DNA of 42,155 bases from Acidimicrobiales bacterium (lineage in GTDB: Bacteria > Actinomycetota > Acidimicrobiia > Acidimicrobiales > RAAP-2), in the NCBI GenBank assembly GCA_015478655.1, contig JADMIJ010000033.1, positions 1 to 42,155 of the forward strand, written 5' to 3'. Made by a program: the position numbers and the translations under genes. Under the pieces are notes generated by a model. The model was given only the letters and a program-made list of their open reading frames with translations. It was not told the DNA's origin and ran no database searches. Numbering within the stretch: the stretch's first letter is position 1; every line of letters begins with the position of its first letter. Positions 16,078 through 24,375 of the stretch are shown here, in pieces.

Positions 16078-18344
16078 CAGCGGCGCCATCTGACGCCACC
16101 TCGCCCGACGGCGGACCGCCGGACGGCCCGCCGGCCGGGGGCCCTGGGCGCAAGCTGGGCCAGTTGGCCGAGCTCGAGGTGTCGGTGCTCAAGGGCGTGG
16201 GGACGGCAGCCCTTCGCGACCTGGCCGAGTTGGGTATCGGGACGGTCCTCGACCTGATCACCCATTACCCGCGCCAGGGTCGGTACATCGACGGCACCCG
16301 GTTGGTCCCCATCGCCGATCTGGTGGTGGGGGACAAGGCGTCGGTACTGGGCGAGGTGACGCGGGTCAGCTCGCCGTCGTCCGGCTACGGACGGGGTCGA
16401 CGCCGAGGTCCTTCCCGGGTCGAGGTCGAGATCGCCGACGACAGCGCGCGGCTCAAGGTGGTCTTCTTCAACCAGGCCTGGCGGGCCAAGCAGCTGGCGG
16501 TCGGAACCCTGGCCCTGTTCTTCGGCACCATCGGCACCTACCGGGACGCCCTGCAGCTGAGCAGTCCCACCGCCGACGTCCTCCGGGCCGCCGGCGACGA
16601 TGGGGAACCCGACGATGGAGATCGGAAGGGACGGATCTTCCCGGTCTATCCCCTGACCGAAAAGGCCAACCTCACCTCGGCCCGCATCAGCAGATATGTG
16701 GGCGAGGCCCTCGACCGGGCCGGCCGCTTCGCCGACCCGCTTTCCGAGGCCTGGCGTCGGCGGCTCGACCTCGTCGACCGCACCGAGGCGTTCAACCACA
16801 TCCACCGACCGACCTCCCTGGCCCAATGCGAGCCGGCCCGTCGGCGGTTGGCCTTCGACGAGCTGTTCCGACTCCAACTGGCGCTGGTGCTCCGCAAGCT
16901 GCGCCTGCAGGACGACGCCCGGGGCATCCGCCACACCGTGTCGCGCTCCGACGGTGGCCCGACCCTGACCGATCGCTTCCTCGACCGCCTGCCGTTCTGC
17001 CCCACCGGCGCGCAGCAACGCGCCATCACCGCCATCCTCGACGATCTGGCGGGACCGTTGCCCATGCACCGACTCCTCCAGGGGGACGTCGGCTCGGGTA
17101 AGACGGTGGTGGCGGTGGCGGCGCTGCTGGTGGCGGTCGAAGGCGGTCACCAGGGGGCCCTCATGGCCCCCACCGAGGTGCTGGCCGAGCAACACGCCGG
17201 CGCCGTGGCCGAGCTGGTGGACAGCCTGACCGTTTCCGATCCGACCACCCTGGAGGGGTGGCGCCCCCTCCGGGTGGCCCTGCTGACCAGCAAGACGGCC
17301 GCCCGCGGTCGGGCGGCCATCCATGCCGGGCTGGCCGACGGAACCGTCGACATCCTCATCGGGACCCATGCCCTGCTCACCGACCAGGTGGAATTCCATT
17401 CCCTGGGGGTGGTCGTGATCGATGAGCAGCATCGCTTCGGGGTCGAGCAGCGGGCCGCCCTCCGGGCCAAGGGCCGGGGGCCCGACGACACCGGCCATGA
17501 CCCGGACCTCCTGGTGATGACGGCCACGCCCATTCCCCGCACCGCCGCCATGGTGGTGTTCGGGGATCTCGACATGACCATCGTCGACGAGCTGCCGCCG
17601 GGCCGCCTCCCGGTCACCACGGCCTGGCTTCGCACGCCGCTGGAGGTCGAGGAGGCCTGGTCGCGGGTGCGCAGCGAGGTGGCGCGGGGCCATCGGGCCT
17701 TCGTGGTGTGCCCATTGGTCGAGGGGTCCGAGCGCGTGGAGGCCACCTCGGTGGTGGCCGAGGCAGAGCGGCTGGCCGCCTCGGAGCTGTCCGGGCTCCG
17801 GGTCGGGCTCCTTCATGGGCAGTTGCCGTCGGCCGAGAAGGAGCGGGTGATGGCGGACTTCAGGTCGGGTGCGCTCGAAGTGCTGGTGGCCACCACGGTG
17901 ATCGAGGTCGGTGTGGACGTGGCCGAGGCCACCGTCATGGTCATCGAGGACGCCGACCGGTTCGGCATCGCCCAGCTGCACCAGTTGCGGGGCCGGGTCG
18001 GCCGGGGGAGCGACCCGGCGTGGTGCTACCTGCTGTCGGAGAGCGACGCACCCGAGCCGGAGGCCCGATTGTCAGCCATGGAGCAGAGCACCGACGGGTT
18101 CGCACTGGCCGAGGTCGATCTCGAGCTGCGCGGCGAGGGGACCATCCTCGGGGCGCGTCAAAAGGGCAAGAGCGATCTCAAGTTGGCCAGGCTCATCTCC
18201 GACCAGGACCTGGTGGTCGAGGCCCGCTCGGTGGCCGAGGAGTTGGTCGCCGACGACCCCGAATTGTCGGCCCACCGCCTGCTGGTCGACGAGCTGCGGA
18301 TCTTCATCGAGGACGACGAAGCGGAGTTCCTGTTCAAGAGTTGA
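16074..18344 (+). CDS. recG: ATP-dependent DNA helicase RecG
   Basis: 756-aa superfamily 2 helicase that remodels stalled forks and branched DNA. An N-terminal wedge/OB region includes the family pattern GVGTAALRDLAELGIGTVLDLITHYPRQ. The helicase core follows: LLQGDVGSGKTVVAVAALL (Walker A), MAPTEVLAEQH, LIGTHALLTDQVEF, VVIDEQHRFGVEQR (DEQH box), MTATPIPRTAAM, LLHGQLPSAEKERVMADF, VATTVIEVGVDV and QLHQLRGRVGRG. The GTGA overlap fixes the start at 16074. Its N-terminal 30 residues are Pro/Gly-rich. Cotranscribed with the FakA-like gene. Confidence 0.95.
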   Translation: MTAAPSDATSPDGGPPDGPPAGGPGRKLGQLAELEVSVLKGVGTAALRDLAELGIGTVLDLITHYPRQGRYIDGTRLVPIADLVVGDKASVLGEVTRVSSPSSGYGRGRRRGPSRVEVEIADDSARLKVVFFNQAWRAKQLAVGTLALFFGTIGTYRDALQLSSPTADVLRAAGDDGEPDDGDRKGRIFPVYPLTEKANLTSARISRYVGEALDRAGRFADPLSEAWRRRLDLVDRTEAFNHIHRPTSLAQCEPARRRLAFDELFRLQLALVLRKLRLQDDARGIRHTVSRSDGGPTLTDRFLDRLPFCPTGAQQRAITAILDDLAGPLPMHRLLQGDVGSGKTVVAVAALLVAVEGGHQGALMAPTEVLAEQHAGAVAELVDSLTVSDPTTLEGWRPLRVALLTSKTAARGRAAIHAGLADGTVDILIGTHALLTDQVEFHSLGVVVIDEQHRFGVEQRAALRAKGRGPDDTGHDPDLLVMTATPIPRTAAMVVFGDLDMTIVDELPPGRLPVTTAWLRTPLEVEEAWSRVRSEVARGHRAFVVCPLVEGSERVEATSVVAEAERLAASELSGLRVGLLHGQLPSAEKERVMADFRSGALEVLVATTVIEVGVDVAEATVMVIEDADRFGIAQLHQLRGRVGRGSDPAWCYLLSESDAPEPEARLSAMEQSTDGFALAEVDLELRGEGTILGARQKGKSDLKLARLISDQDLVVEARSVAEELVADDPELSAHRLLVDELRIFIEDDEAEFLFKS

Positions 18345-18427
18345 GCCGTGTCAGCTGAGCCGGACAACGACAACGAGGTGGTGGGGCCGATGGCCAGAGC
18401 AGGGCGATTTCCCACAAACCGCCCCGG

Positions 18428-18433
18428 TAGGCT
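18428..18433 (+). promoter_or_regulatory. Leaderless promoter -10 (TAGGCT) of rsmD operon
   Basis: TAGGCT ends 6 bases before the GTG at 18440 and no Shine-Dalgarno is present. This marks the first gene of rsmD-coaD-SepIVA-like-DUF177. Confidence 0.55.
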
Positions 18434-18439
18434 GCATCG

Positions 18440-18997
18440 GTGCGCGTGATCGGAGGAGAGTTGCGTGGTCGGCGCCTGGCCGCTCCGGCCAGCTCCGGGA
18501 TCCGGCCGACGTCCGATCGGGTGCGGGAGGCGGTCTTCGACATCCTGTTCAGCCTGGGCGGCGTGGACGGCATGCAGGTAGCCGATCTCTTTGCCGGATC
18601 TGGAGCGCTGGGCATCGAGGCCCTGTCGCGCGGGGCGGCCTCGGTCACCTTCGTCGACCGAGATCCAGCCTGCGTGGCCGCGGTGCGGGACAATCTGGCG
18701 TCCGTTGGCCTCACCGACGCCGTGGGCAACGGAGAGGCCACCCTGGTCCGCGCCGATGTCGATTCGTGGGTCGCCACCACGGCGGCGCGCTACGACCTGG
18801 TCCTCTGCGATCCTCCGTACGACTACGACGGCTGGGACACCCTCGTCAGCCGGTTACCGTGCGATCTGGCCGTCCTCGAATCGGGAGCCGAGATCGCGCC
18901 CCCGCCAGGGTGGGGGGTCATCAAATTCAAACGTTATGGGGGTACCATCGTGACCGTGGCCCGTCCCGAACTGGTCACAGAGAAAGGTGTCTCGTGA
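18440..18997 (+). CDS. rsmD: 16S rRNA (guanine966-N2)-methyltransferase
   Basis: 185 aa; methylates G966 of 16S rRNA with SAM during small-subunit assembly. N-terminal RVIGGELRGRRL and RPTSDRVREAVFDIL are the family hallmark. SAM motif DLFAGSGALGIEALSRGA is near 50-67, and VLCDPPYDY is the NPPY-type catalytic motif (DPPY). GTG 18440 is positioned by the TAGGCT box. It overlaps coaD by GTGA, the usual actinobacterial pairing. Confidence 0.94.
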   Translation: MRVIGGELRGRRLAAPASSGIRPTSDRVREAVFDILFSLGGVDGMQVADLFAGSGALGIEALSRGAASVTFVDRDPACVAAVRDNLASVGLTDAVGNGEATLVRADVDSWVATTAARYDLVLCDPPYDYDGWDTLVSRLPCDLAVLESGAEIAPPPGWGVIKFKRYGGTIVTVARPELVTEKGVS

Positions 18998-19476
18998 GGA
19001 TTGCGCTCATACCTGGGTCGTTCGACCCGGTCCACAATGGGCACCTTGAGGTCATCGAGCGGGCGTCCCGCCTGTTCGATGAGGTGGTGGTGGCGACGTT
19101 GCGCAACCCCCAGAAGAGCGAGGCCCTGTTCGATCTGGACGAGCGTCAGGAGATGCTCGTGGAATCGCTGGCCCACCTGGTCAACGTGCGCATCGTCTCG
19201 GTGGCGACCCTGGTGGTCAACGTGGCCCAGGACGTGGGGGCCAGCGCCATCGTCAAGGGGCTCCGGGCCGTGTCCGATTTCGAGAACGAGCTGCAGATGG
19301 CCCAGATGAACAAGCAGCTCTCGGGGGTGGAGACCCTCTTCATCCCGACCAGCTCGGCCCATTCGTTCATCGCCTCGCGCCTGCTGAGGGAAGTGGCCCG
19401 CTTCGGCGGCGACGTGACGTCGTTCGTACCCCATGTGGTGGCGCAGCGGCTCAAGGAGAAGTTCGCCGATGAGTGA
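18994..19476 (+). CDS. coaD: Phosphopantetheine adenylyltransferase
   Basis: 160 aa; transfers AMP from ATP to 4'-phosphopantetheine, the penultimate step of coenzyme A synthesis. The nucleotidyltransferase motif GSFDPVHNGHLEVI lies at residues 8-21 with the HxGH-type histidines, VKGLRAVSDFENELQMAQMN is the pantetheine-side signature, and SSAHSFIASRLLREVA replaces the usual SST-region. The start is GTG in the GTGA overlap with rsmD. The last 8 bases overlap the next gene. Confidence 0.95.
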   Translation: MRIALIPGSFDPVHNGHLEVIERASRLFDEVVVATLRNPQKSEALFDLDERQEMLVESLAHLVNVRIVSVATLVVNVAQDVGASAIVKGLRAVSDFENELQMAQMNKQLSGVETLFIPTSSAHSFIASRLLREVARFGGDVTSFVPHVVAQRLKEKFADE

Positions 19477-20080
19477 TCTCTTCGCCAACCTCGAAGAGCA
19501 GCGGGCGGCGGGGGAGGAGCATGACGCCGAGGCGCTGATCCGCACCGCCCTCGATCTGGTCCAGACGGCCAAGGCCATGCCCCTGTCGGCATCCGTCCTG
19601 GTGTCACGCGAGGAGTTGGCCGACTTGTTGCAAGCGTCGCTGGACCGCATGCCGGACGAGCTCCGCCGCGCCCGCTGGCTGCTGAAGGAGCGCGACGAGT
19701 TCCTGGCCGAGAAGGGACGGGAGGCCGATGCCCTCCTGGAGGAGGTCCGGGTGCAGGCCGAGCGGATGGTCCAGCGCACCGAGATCGTCCGTCAGGCCAA
19801 CCACGTCGCCCAGCGCATCCTCGACGATGCCAACGAGGAGGCCCGCCGGCTTCGCCACGAAGCCGAGGACTACGCCGACCAGAAGCTGGCCAGCTTCGAG
19901 ATCGTCCTCGACCGGACGATGAAGACGGTCCAGGCCGGACGCGAGAAGCTGCAGGTTGTCCCCATCCCCAATGTCGAGATCGGCGACAGAGGTGACACGA
20001 CGGTGGCCGCCAGCACCCTGGGCGAGGAAGGTCAGCACCTCGACGAGCCCGAGGGCTTCTTCGACCAGGACAGCGACTGA
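19469..20080 (+). CDS. SepIVA/DivIVA-like coiled-coil protein
   Basis: 203-aa, mostly helical, charged protein. A long coiled coil from about 75 to 155 (RRARWLLKERDEFLAEKGREADALLEEVRVQAERMVQRTEIVRQA... in outline) has Glu/Arg/Ala heptads. An acidic, probably disordered tail follows. It matches ATP-synthase-b-like or DivIVA-like annotations by composition. In mycobacteria the septation protein SepIVA is a DivIVA-type protein located next to the DUF177 gene and rnc, so synteny supports a cell-division or polar-growth role. ATG 19469 overlaps coaD by 8 bases. Identity as SepIVA rests on position and coiled-coil form only. Confidence 0.65.
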   Translation: MSDLFANLEEQRAAGEEHDAEALIRTALDLVQTAKAMPLSASVLVSREELADLLQASLDRMPDELRRARWLLKERDEFLAEKGREADALLEEVRVQAERMVQRTEIVRQANHVAQRILDDANEEARRLRHEAEDYADQKLASFEIVLDRTMKTVQAGREKLQVVPIPNVEIGDRGDTTVAASTLGEEGQHLDEPEGFFDQDSD

Positions 20081-20093
20081 GCCGATCGGTCCG

Positions 20094-20666
20094 GTGAGAA
20101 CCGAATCCGGCCCACCCGGCGCCACTGCGCCCACCGACTCCACCGCCGAGGGGCCTCGCCGGGCCGCACGACCGTTCGTCGTCCAGGTGGCGGGCCTGCG
20201 CAAGGTCGCCGGCACCACCCGCGGCGAGGTCCGCCAAGGCGTCATCGACGGGTTGGGCGTGGTCGGAGTCGTGGTCTCGGAGGGGTCGCCCGTGGTCGCC
20301 GACCTGGAGCTTTCGTCCTACCCGGGCGGGATCTCGGCGGTGGGCACGTTCAGTGCCCCCTGGGTTGGCGAGTGCCGGCGCTGTGGCGGCCCGGTCTCCG
20401 GCACGGTGACGGCAGCGGTCCGGGAGCGCTACGCACCGGACGGTTCCGGGGACGAGGACGCCTATCCCCTCAACGGGGGCGAGCTGGACCTCGAGCCCCT
20501 GGCCCGGGACGCGGTGCTGCTCGAGCTGCCCTTGGCCCCGCTGTGCTCCGAGGACTGCCTCGGGCTGTGCCCCCAGTGCGGGACCAACTGGAACGAGTCC
20601 ACCTGCGGCTGTGCCCCCGCCGGTGATCCCCGCTGGTCGGCCCTCGACTCCCTGCGAGATCTCTGA
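20094..20666 (+). CDS. DUF177 (YceD-like) protein with cysteine clusters
   Basis: 190-aa YceD/DUF177 family protein, almost always found just upstream of rpmF and linked to 23S rRNA metabolism or ribosome assembly. The first ~30 residues are Pro/Thr-rich and look disordered. Cysteine clusters ECRRCGG, LCSEDCLGLCPQCG and TCGC probably bind zinc. GTG 20094 lies 13 bases after the previous stop. The gene ends 30 bases before rpmF, which nevertheless has its own -10 box. Confidence 0.88.
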   Translation: MRTESGPPGATAPTDSTAEGPRRAARPFVVQVAGLRKVAGTTRGEVRQGVIDGLGVVGVVVSEGSPVVADLELSSYPGGISAVGTFSAPWVGECRRCGGPVSGTVTAAVRERYAPDGSGDEDAYPLNGGELDLEPLARDAVLLELPLAPLCSEDCLGLCPQCGTNWNESTCGCAPAGDPRWSALDSLRDL

Positions 20667-20681
20667 GTGGGCAAGTTGGCC

Positions 20682-20687
20682 TAGGAT
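20682..20687 (+). promoter_or_regulatory. Leaderless promoter -10 (TAGGAT) of rpmF
   Basis: TAGGAT ends 9 bases before the rpmF ATG, and no purine-rich ribosome site intervenes. It suggests an internal promoter for rpmF-plsX. Confidence 0.45.
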
Positions 20688-20696
20688 GCGACGCCT

Positions 20697-20876
20697 ATGG
20701 CCGTCCCGAAGAAGAAGACCTCCAAGTCGAAGAGCCGCAGCCGCCGCGCATCCAACTGGGTGTTGAAGGCGCCGGCACGTTCCGTGTGCCCGCAGTGCAC
20801 GCACGCCAAGCTGCCCCACGTCGTCTGCCCCAACTGCGGTTGGTACAAAGGCCGACAAGCGCTCGAAGTCGAGTAG
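20697..20876 (+). CDS. rpmF: 50S ribosomal protein L32
   Basis: 59-aa ribosomal protein starting [20 protein letters not shown], followed by the zinc ribbon [24 protein letters not shown]. Length and both CxxC pairs are normal for L32. It starts at ATG 20697 and ends at TAG 20874-20876. It sits in the conserved DUF177-rpmF-plsX order. Confidence 0.95.
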   Translation: MAVPKKKTSKSKSRSRRASNWVLKAPARSVCPQCTHAKLPHVVCPNCGWYKGRQALEVE

Positions 20877-20883
20877 TCGAAGG

Positions 20884-21951
20884 GTGGCGCGTGGCGGCGG
20901 ACGCCCGACCGGTGATGCACTGGCTGCGTTGCCTGTGGCGGTTGACGCCATGGGTGGCGACCGCGCGCCCGGAGAGATCGTCGCCGGAGCCCGCCAGGTA
21001 GCCGAACAGACCGACATCAAGGTGGTCCTGGTGGGGCGGCCCGGTGACATGGGCGATACCGGCGATCTGCCCGTGGTGCCCGCCAGCGAGGTCATCGGCA
21101 TGGACGACGACCCCGGCCAGGGGGTTCGGCGAAAGAAGGACTCCTCCCTGGTGCGGGCGGCCGAGGCGGTTCGGGACGGACACGCCATGGCCATGGTGTC
21201 GGCTGGGAACACCGGGGCGACCATGGCCTCCGCCCTGCTCAGGATGGGAAGGCTCCCGAGGGTCATCCGACCCGCCATCGCCACCCCGATCCCCAACCTC
21301 CAGCGTGGTCGGCCCACCGTGCTGCTGGATTCGGGGGCCAATGCCGAGTGCACCCCACAGATGCTGGTCCAGTTCGCCCAGATGGGGGCGGCATTCGCGC
21401 GCAAGCGCTACGAGGTGAAGGAGCCCCGGGTAGCCCTGCTGTCCATCGGCGAGGAGAAGTCGAAGGGAAGTCCCCTGGTGAAGGAGACCTATACCCTGCT
21501 GGCCGAGGGCGCCGGGGGCGCGGGCGTCAACTTCGTGGGCAACGTCGAGGGCCGTGATTTCTTCGAGGACATCACCGACGTCATCGTCACCGATGGGTTC
21601 ACCGGCAACGTGGCCCTCAAGACCCTGGAGGGTTCGCTCAGGTTCCTGATCAGCGCCCTCACCGGGATCCTGGGTCTCCCCGAGCTCAAAGAGGCGGCCG
21701 ATGCCCTCTTTCCGCACCTGCTCCCGCTGGCGTTTCCCCTCGATCCCGAGAACACCGGCGGGGCCATGCTGCTCGGTGTCAACGGCGTTTGCGTCATCAG
21801 CCACGGGTCCTCCTCCTCGGTGGCCATCGTCAACGCCATCACGGTGGCCCATGACGAGGCCGTGGCCGGGTTGGTGGAGGACGTGGCCGCATCGGTGACC
21901 CCGATGGAGTCGGCGTCGGGCGAGGAGGCGGGTCCCACCACGGGCCGGTGA
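20884..21951 (+). CDS. plsX: Phosphate acyltransferase PlsX
   Basis: 355 aa; makes acyl-phosphate from acyl-ACP for phosphatidic acid synthesis. It is a peripheral membrane enzyme. Family motifs: VAVDAMGGDRAPGEIV near 18-33, SAGNTGATMASALLRMGR, RPAIATPIP, LDSGANAECTPQMLVQFAQMG, LLSIGEEKSKGSPLVKE, NFVGNVEGRD, VIVTDGFTGNVALKTLEG and NTGGAMLLGVNGVCVISHG. GTG 20884 follows rpmF by 7 bases. The usual partner acpP is about 3.2 kb away, beyond three inserted genes. Confidence 0.94.
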   Translation: MARGGGRPTGDALAALPVAVDAMGGDRAPGEIVAGARQVAEQTDIKVVLVGRPGDMGDTGDLPVVPASEVIGMDDDPGQGVRRKKDSSLVRAAEAVRDGHAMAMVSAGNTGATMASALLRMGRLPRVIRPAIATPIPNLQRGRPTVLLDSGANAECTPQMLVQFAQMGAAFARKRYEVKEPRVALLSIGEEKSKGSPLVKETYTLLAEGAGGAGVNFVGNVEGRDFFEDITDVIVTDGFTGNVALKTLEGSLRFLISALTGILGLPELKEAADALFPHLLPLAFPLDPENTGGAMLLGVNGVCVISHGSSSSVAIVNAITVAHDEAVAGLVEDVAASVTPMESASGEEAGPTTGR

Positions 21952-22019
21952 GGCCCTACGGGGCCCCGCTCACTCCGGAGGGCGCGCCCCTCGATCGGCG
22001 CTCCGGCCCGGAACGACGC

Positions 22020-22961
22020 TCAGCTCCAGAACGAGGACAGAAGGGCCACGTCATCGCCCGCCTGACGAGCCCCCATGGCCAGAGCCTCGGGCACCGAGGA
22101 CGGTGACATCAGCTCGAGAAGATCGACCTTGGCCGGGGTGCGCAGCATCACTGCCGTCCCGGAGTGCTCGAGGTCGCCCAACTCCTTCAGGCCGTCTTCC
22201 GGGTGCAAGGTCATCATCCCCTCGGAGACACCGGCCCCGTCGGTGATCGCCAGGATGAGCACCCGTTTGGCCCCTCCGAAGACGTCGAGATGCGTACCGG
22301 TGCCGCTGACGCCGCCGTCCATGCACATGCGGTCGTCGATCGGTTGGGGGGCGAAGATCCCCGGCACCGCGCTGCTGGCCGCCACCGCCCGTGGGATCGA
22401 GACATTGGCCTCACGCGTGATGACGCAACGCTCGCCGGTGTAGGCGTCGACACAGGTGATCCGCAGGGCGTCGCTGGTCCAGCGGCCCGGGCCGAGGACC
22501 AGCGACGTGTTCAGGCGCATGGTCTCGGGTCTCGGTGTCGCCGCGGCCAGGGCGGCATGGCCGATGGCCTGGACCGTGGCCGGCTCGCCGTCGGTGGCTT
22601 TGAGGAAGAGATCGAGCGCCCGCTGCTGGCTGGGAGCGAGCTCCGATGCCGGCGCCAGGGCCGAGACCAGGGCCGGAACCTTGGCCAGGAGTGACACTTC
22701 CGCATGGAGCCGCTTGAGCTTGCCGGAGGTCATTGCGGTGCCGACCATGGAGCCGGCGGACGTGCCGACGACACGGTCGGCAGCGTCGAGTCGGACTCCG
22801 AGGGTGGCCAGGGTCTGGAGGTAGGAGACCTGCCAGGCCACGAAGAACAGACCTCCACCGCCGAGGCAGAGACCTCGGTCGACGCCGGCACCGTAGGCGG
22901 CGTCGAAGGTGCGGGGCAGAGCCAGATCCACTGGAGCGGACAGTGCGTGAGGGCGAGGCAC
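22020..22961 (-). CDS. Patatin-like phospholipase (RssA family)
   Basis: 313-aa Ser-Asp dyad acyl hydrolase, probably acting on phospholipids or other acyl esters. The glycine-rich oxyanion loop LCLGGGGLFF is near 31-40, the nucleophile elbow VGTSAGS near 65-71, and the dyad aspartate lies in CMDGGVSG. The rest fits bacterial patatins. There is no clear signal peptide. GTG 22961 lies 6 bases after a TATTGT box on the minus strand, a leaderless start. It is transcribed toward plsX. The lipid link to neighbouring acyl-CoA dehydrogenase is plausible but inferred. Confidence 0.85.
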   Translation of the reverse strand: MPRPHALSAPVDLALPRTFDAAYGAGVDRGLCLGGGGLFFVAWQVSYLQTLATLGVRLDAADRVVGTSAGSMVGTAMTSGKLKRLHAEVSLLAKVPALVSALAPASELAPSQQRALDLFLKATDGEPATVQAIGHAALAAATPRPETMRLNTSLVLGPGRWTSDALRITCVDAYTGERCVITREANVSIPRAVAASSAVPGIFAPQPIDDRMCMDGGVSGTGTHLDVFGGAKRVLILAITDGAGVSEGMMTLHPEDGLKELGDLEHSGTAVMLRTPAKVDLLELMSPSSVPEALAMGARQAGDDVALLSSFWS

Positions 22962-22967
22962 CGCCCA

Positions 22968-22973
22968 ACAATA
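22968..22973 (-). promoter_or_regulatory. Leaderless promoter -10 (TATTGT) of the patatin gene
   Basis: TATTGT on the minus strand ends 6 bases before the GTG at 22961; no ribosome site is visible. Confidence 0.5.
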
Positions 22974-23038
22974 CCGGCGGGACAGCTCGCGGCGTTCGCC
23001 TCAGGGGCTGGCGGTCGGCCATAGAGGAGCGCTCGCCA

Positions 23039-23065
23039 GTCAGCCGTCAGCCGTCAGCCGTCAGC
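23039..23065 (-). repeat. Heptamer tandem repeat at the acyl-CoA dehydrogenase stop
   Basis: Four copies (last one imperfect) of a 7-base unit, GTCAGCC on the plus strand. On the coding strand it reads TGACGGC repeated, beginning with the gene's own TGA. Because 7 is not a multiple of 3, successive TGAs fall in all three frames. Confidence 0.85.
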
Positions 23066-24299
23066 GCTGGAGGAGATCCTTGGCGATGTGGGTGACCTGG
23101 ATCTCGTCGGTCCCGGCATAGATCTGGAACACCTTGGCGTCGCGGGCCAGCTGCTCTACCCGGAACTCGGCCATGTAGCCGTTGCCCCCGAAGAGCTGGA
23201 CCGCCTCCATGGCCACCTCGGAGGCGGCTTGGGCCGAGTAGAGCTTCATGGCCGAGGCCTCGGCCAGACTCAGGCTCTTTCCCGCCGCCGAGAGCTCGAT
23301 GTGTCGGAAGACCAGGTTCTGCACATTCAGGCGGGCGACCTCCATGTTCGCCAGCTTGAGCTGGATCAGCTGGCGGTCCCCGATGGGCTGTCCCCACAGC
23401 ATGCGGTTCTTGGCGTACTCGACCGAGAGCTTGAGGCACTCCTCGATGAGGCCCAGGGACATGGCGGCCAGCCCCGCCCGTTCGGTGACGAAATTGCCCT
23501 TGGCCGAGTCGCGTCCGCCGCCGGCCTGCGGGTCCTCGGTCTCGCCCAGGAGGTGGTCCTTGCCCACACGGACGTCGGACAGGAAGAGCTCGCCGGTCGG
23601 GGAGGAGTGGAGACCCATCTTGCGGAAGGGCTTGGACTGATCGAGTCCGGGCGTCCCCCGGTCGAGCACGAACGTGAGGACCCGCCGATCGCGGATCGCC
23701 GTCTCGGATCCGTCATCCAGCTTGGCGTAGAACACGATGGTGTCGGCGTAGGGCCCGTTGGTGATGAACGTCTTGTTGCCGTTGAGGACGTACTCGTCCC
23801 CGTCACGACGCGCCGACGACTTCATCCCTCCCAGGGCGTCCGATCCCGAATCGGGCTCGGTGATGGCCCAGGCCCCGATCTTCTCGCCGGTCAGCAGGTC
23901 CAGCCCCCACCGCTCCATCTGGGCCGGCGTTCCCTGTTTCATGATGGTCCCGGCAGCGAGACCGACGCTCACCCCCATGGCGGTCACGATGCCCGGGCAG
24001 TAGTGGCACAGCTCGATGATCGGGATGATCGTCATGGCTGCGGCACCGCCGTCGCCACGGCCGCCGGCCCCTTCATCCTGTGATGCCGCACCGGGTCCCG
24101 CCTCTTTGCGTTCCACCTGCTTCTTGAACCGCTCTCGGGCCATCTGGTCCATGCCGAAGGTGGCGTAGAGCTTGCGGATGATGTCGTAGGGCGTCATCTC
24201 CCCGTGCTCGAGCTCCTCGATGTTGGGCACCACCTCCGCCTCGATGAATCGGCGGATGGCATCCCGCACCATCAGCTGCTCTTCGGACCATTCGAACAC
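23061..24299 (-). CDS. Acyl-CoA dehydrogenase
   Basis: 412-aa FAD enzyme that introduces the alpha-beta double bond in acyl-CoA, passing electrons to ETF. Motifs: AWAITEPDSGSDALGG (FAD region), GNKTFITNGPYAD, GLHSSPTGELFLSDVRV, LFGGNGYMAEFRVEQLARDAKVFQIYAGTDEIQ. The MCAD-type catalytic Glu (YEGT) is Ala here (IYAGT). A Glu in VTERAGLAAM matches the helix-G base of isovaleryl- or long-chain-type enzymes. GTG 24299 is preceded by AGGAGG. A Gly/Ala-rich insertion near residues 65-85 is unusual. It diverges from the globin gene. Confidence 0.9.
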   Translation of the reverse strand: MFEWSEEQLMVRDAIRRFIEAEVVPNIEELEHGEMTPYDIIRKLYATFGMDQMARERFKKQVERKEAGPGAASQDEGAGGRGDGGAAAMTIIPIIELCHYCPGIVTAMGVSVGLAAGTIMKQGTPAQMERWGLDLLTGEKIGAWAITEPDSGSDALGGMKSSARRDGDEYVLNGNKTFITNGPYADTIVFYAKLDDGSETAIRDRRVLTFVLDRGTPGLDQSKPFRKMGLHSSPTGELFLSDVRVGKDHLLGETEDPQAGGGRDSAKGNFVTERAGLAAMSLGLIEECLKLSVEYAKNRMLWGQPIGDRQLIQLKLANMEVARLNVQNLVFRHIELSAAGKSLSLAEASAMKLYSAQAASEVAMEAVQLFGGNGYMAEFRVEQLARDAKVFQIYAGTDEIQVTHIAKDLLQR

Positions 24300-24344
24300 G
24301 GCGGACCTCCTGATGCCCGGTACCTGCACCGGTCGGCTGATCTG

Positions 24345-24369
24345 AGGCTAACCGAGGTCGGCATACAGT
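24345..24369. promoter_or_regulatory. Divergent -10 boxes (acyl-CoA dehydrogenase / globin)
   Basis: Minus-strand TAGCCT (24350 to 24345) gives the dehydrogenase a leader of about 38 bases with AGGAGG. Plus-strand TACAGT (24364-24369) lies 6 bases before the globin GTG, so that transcript would be leaderless. Thirteen bases separate the hexamers. Confidence 0.45.
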
Positions 24370-24375
24370 CGGAGA

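Noticed and set aside
16050-17981. 643-codon open frame antisense to recG
   Set aside because: Same mirror effect; the product is His/Gly/Arg-rich and matches nothing, and RecG motifs are intact on the plus strand.
21952-22019. GC-rich inverted repeats between plsX and the patatin gene as a terminator
   Set aside because: Stems such as GGCCC/GGGCC are short and no T-run follows; too weak to call.
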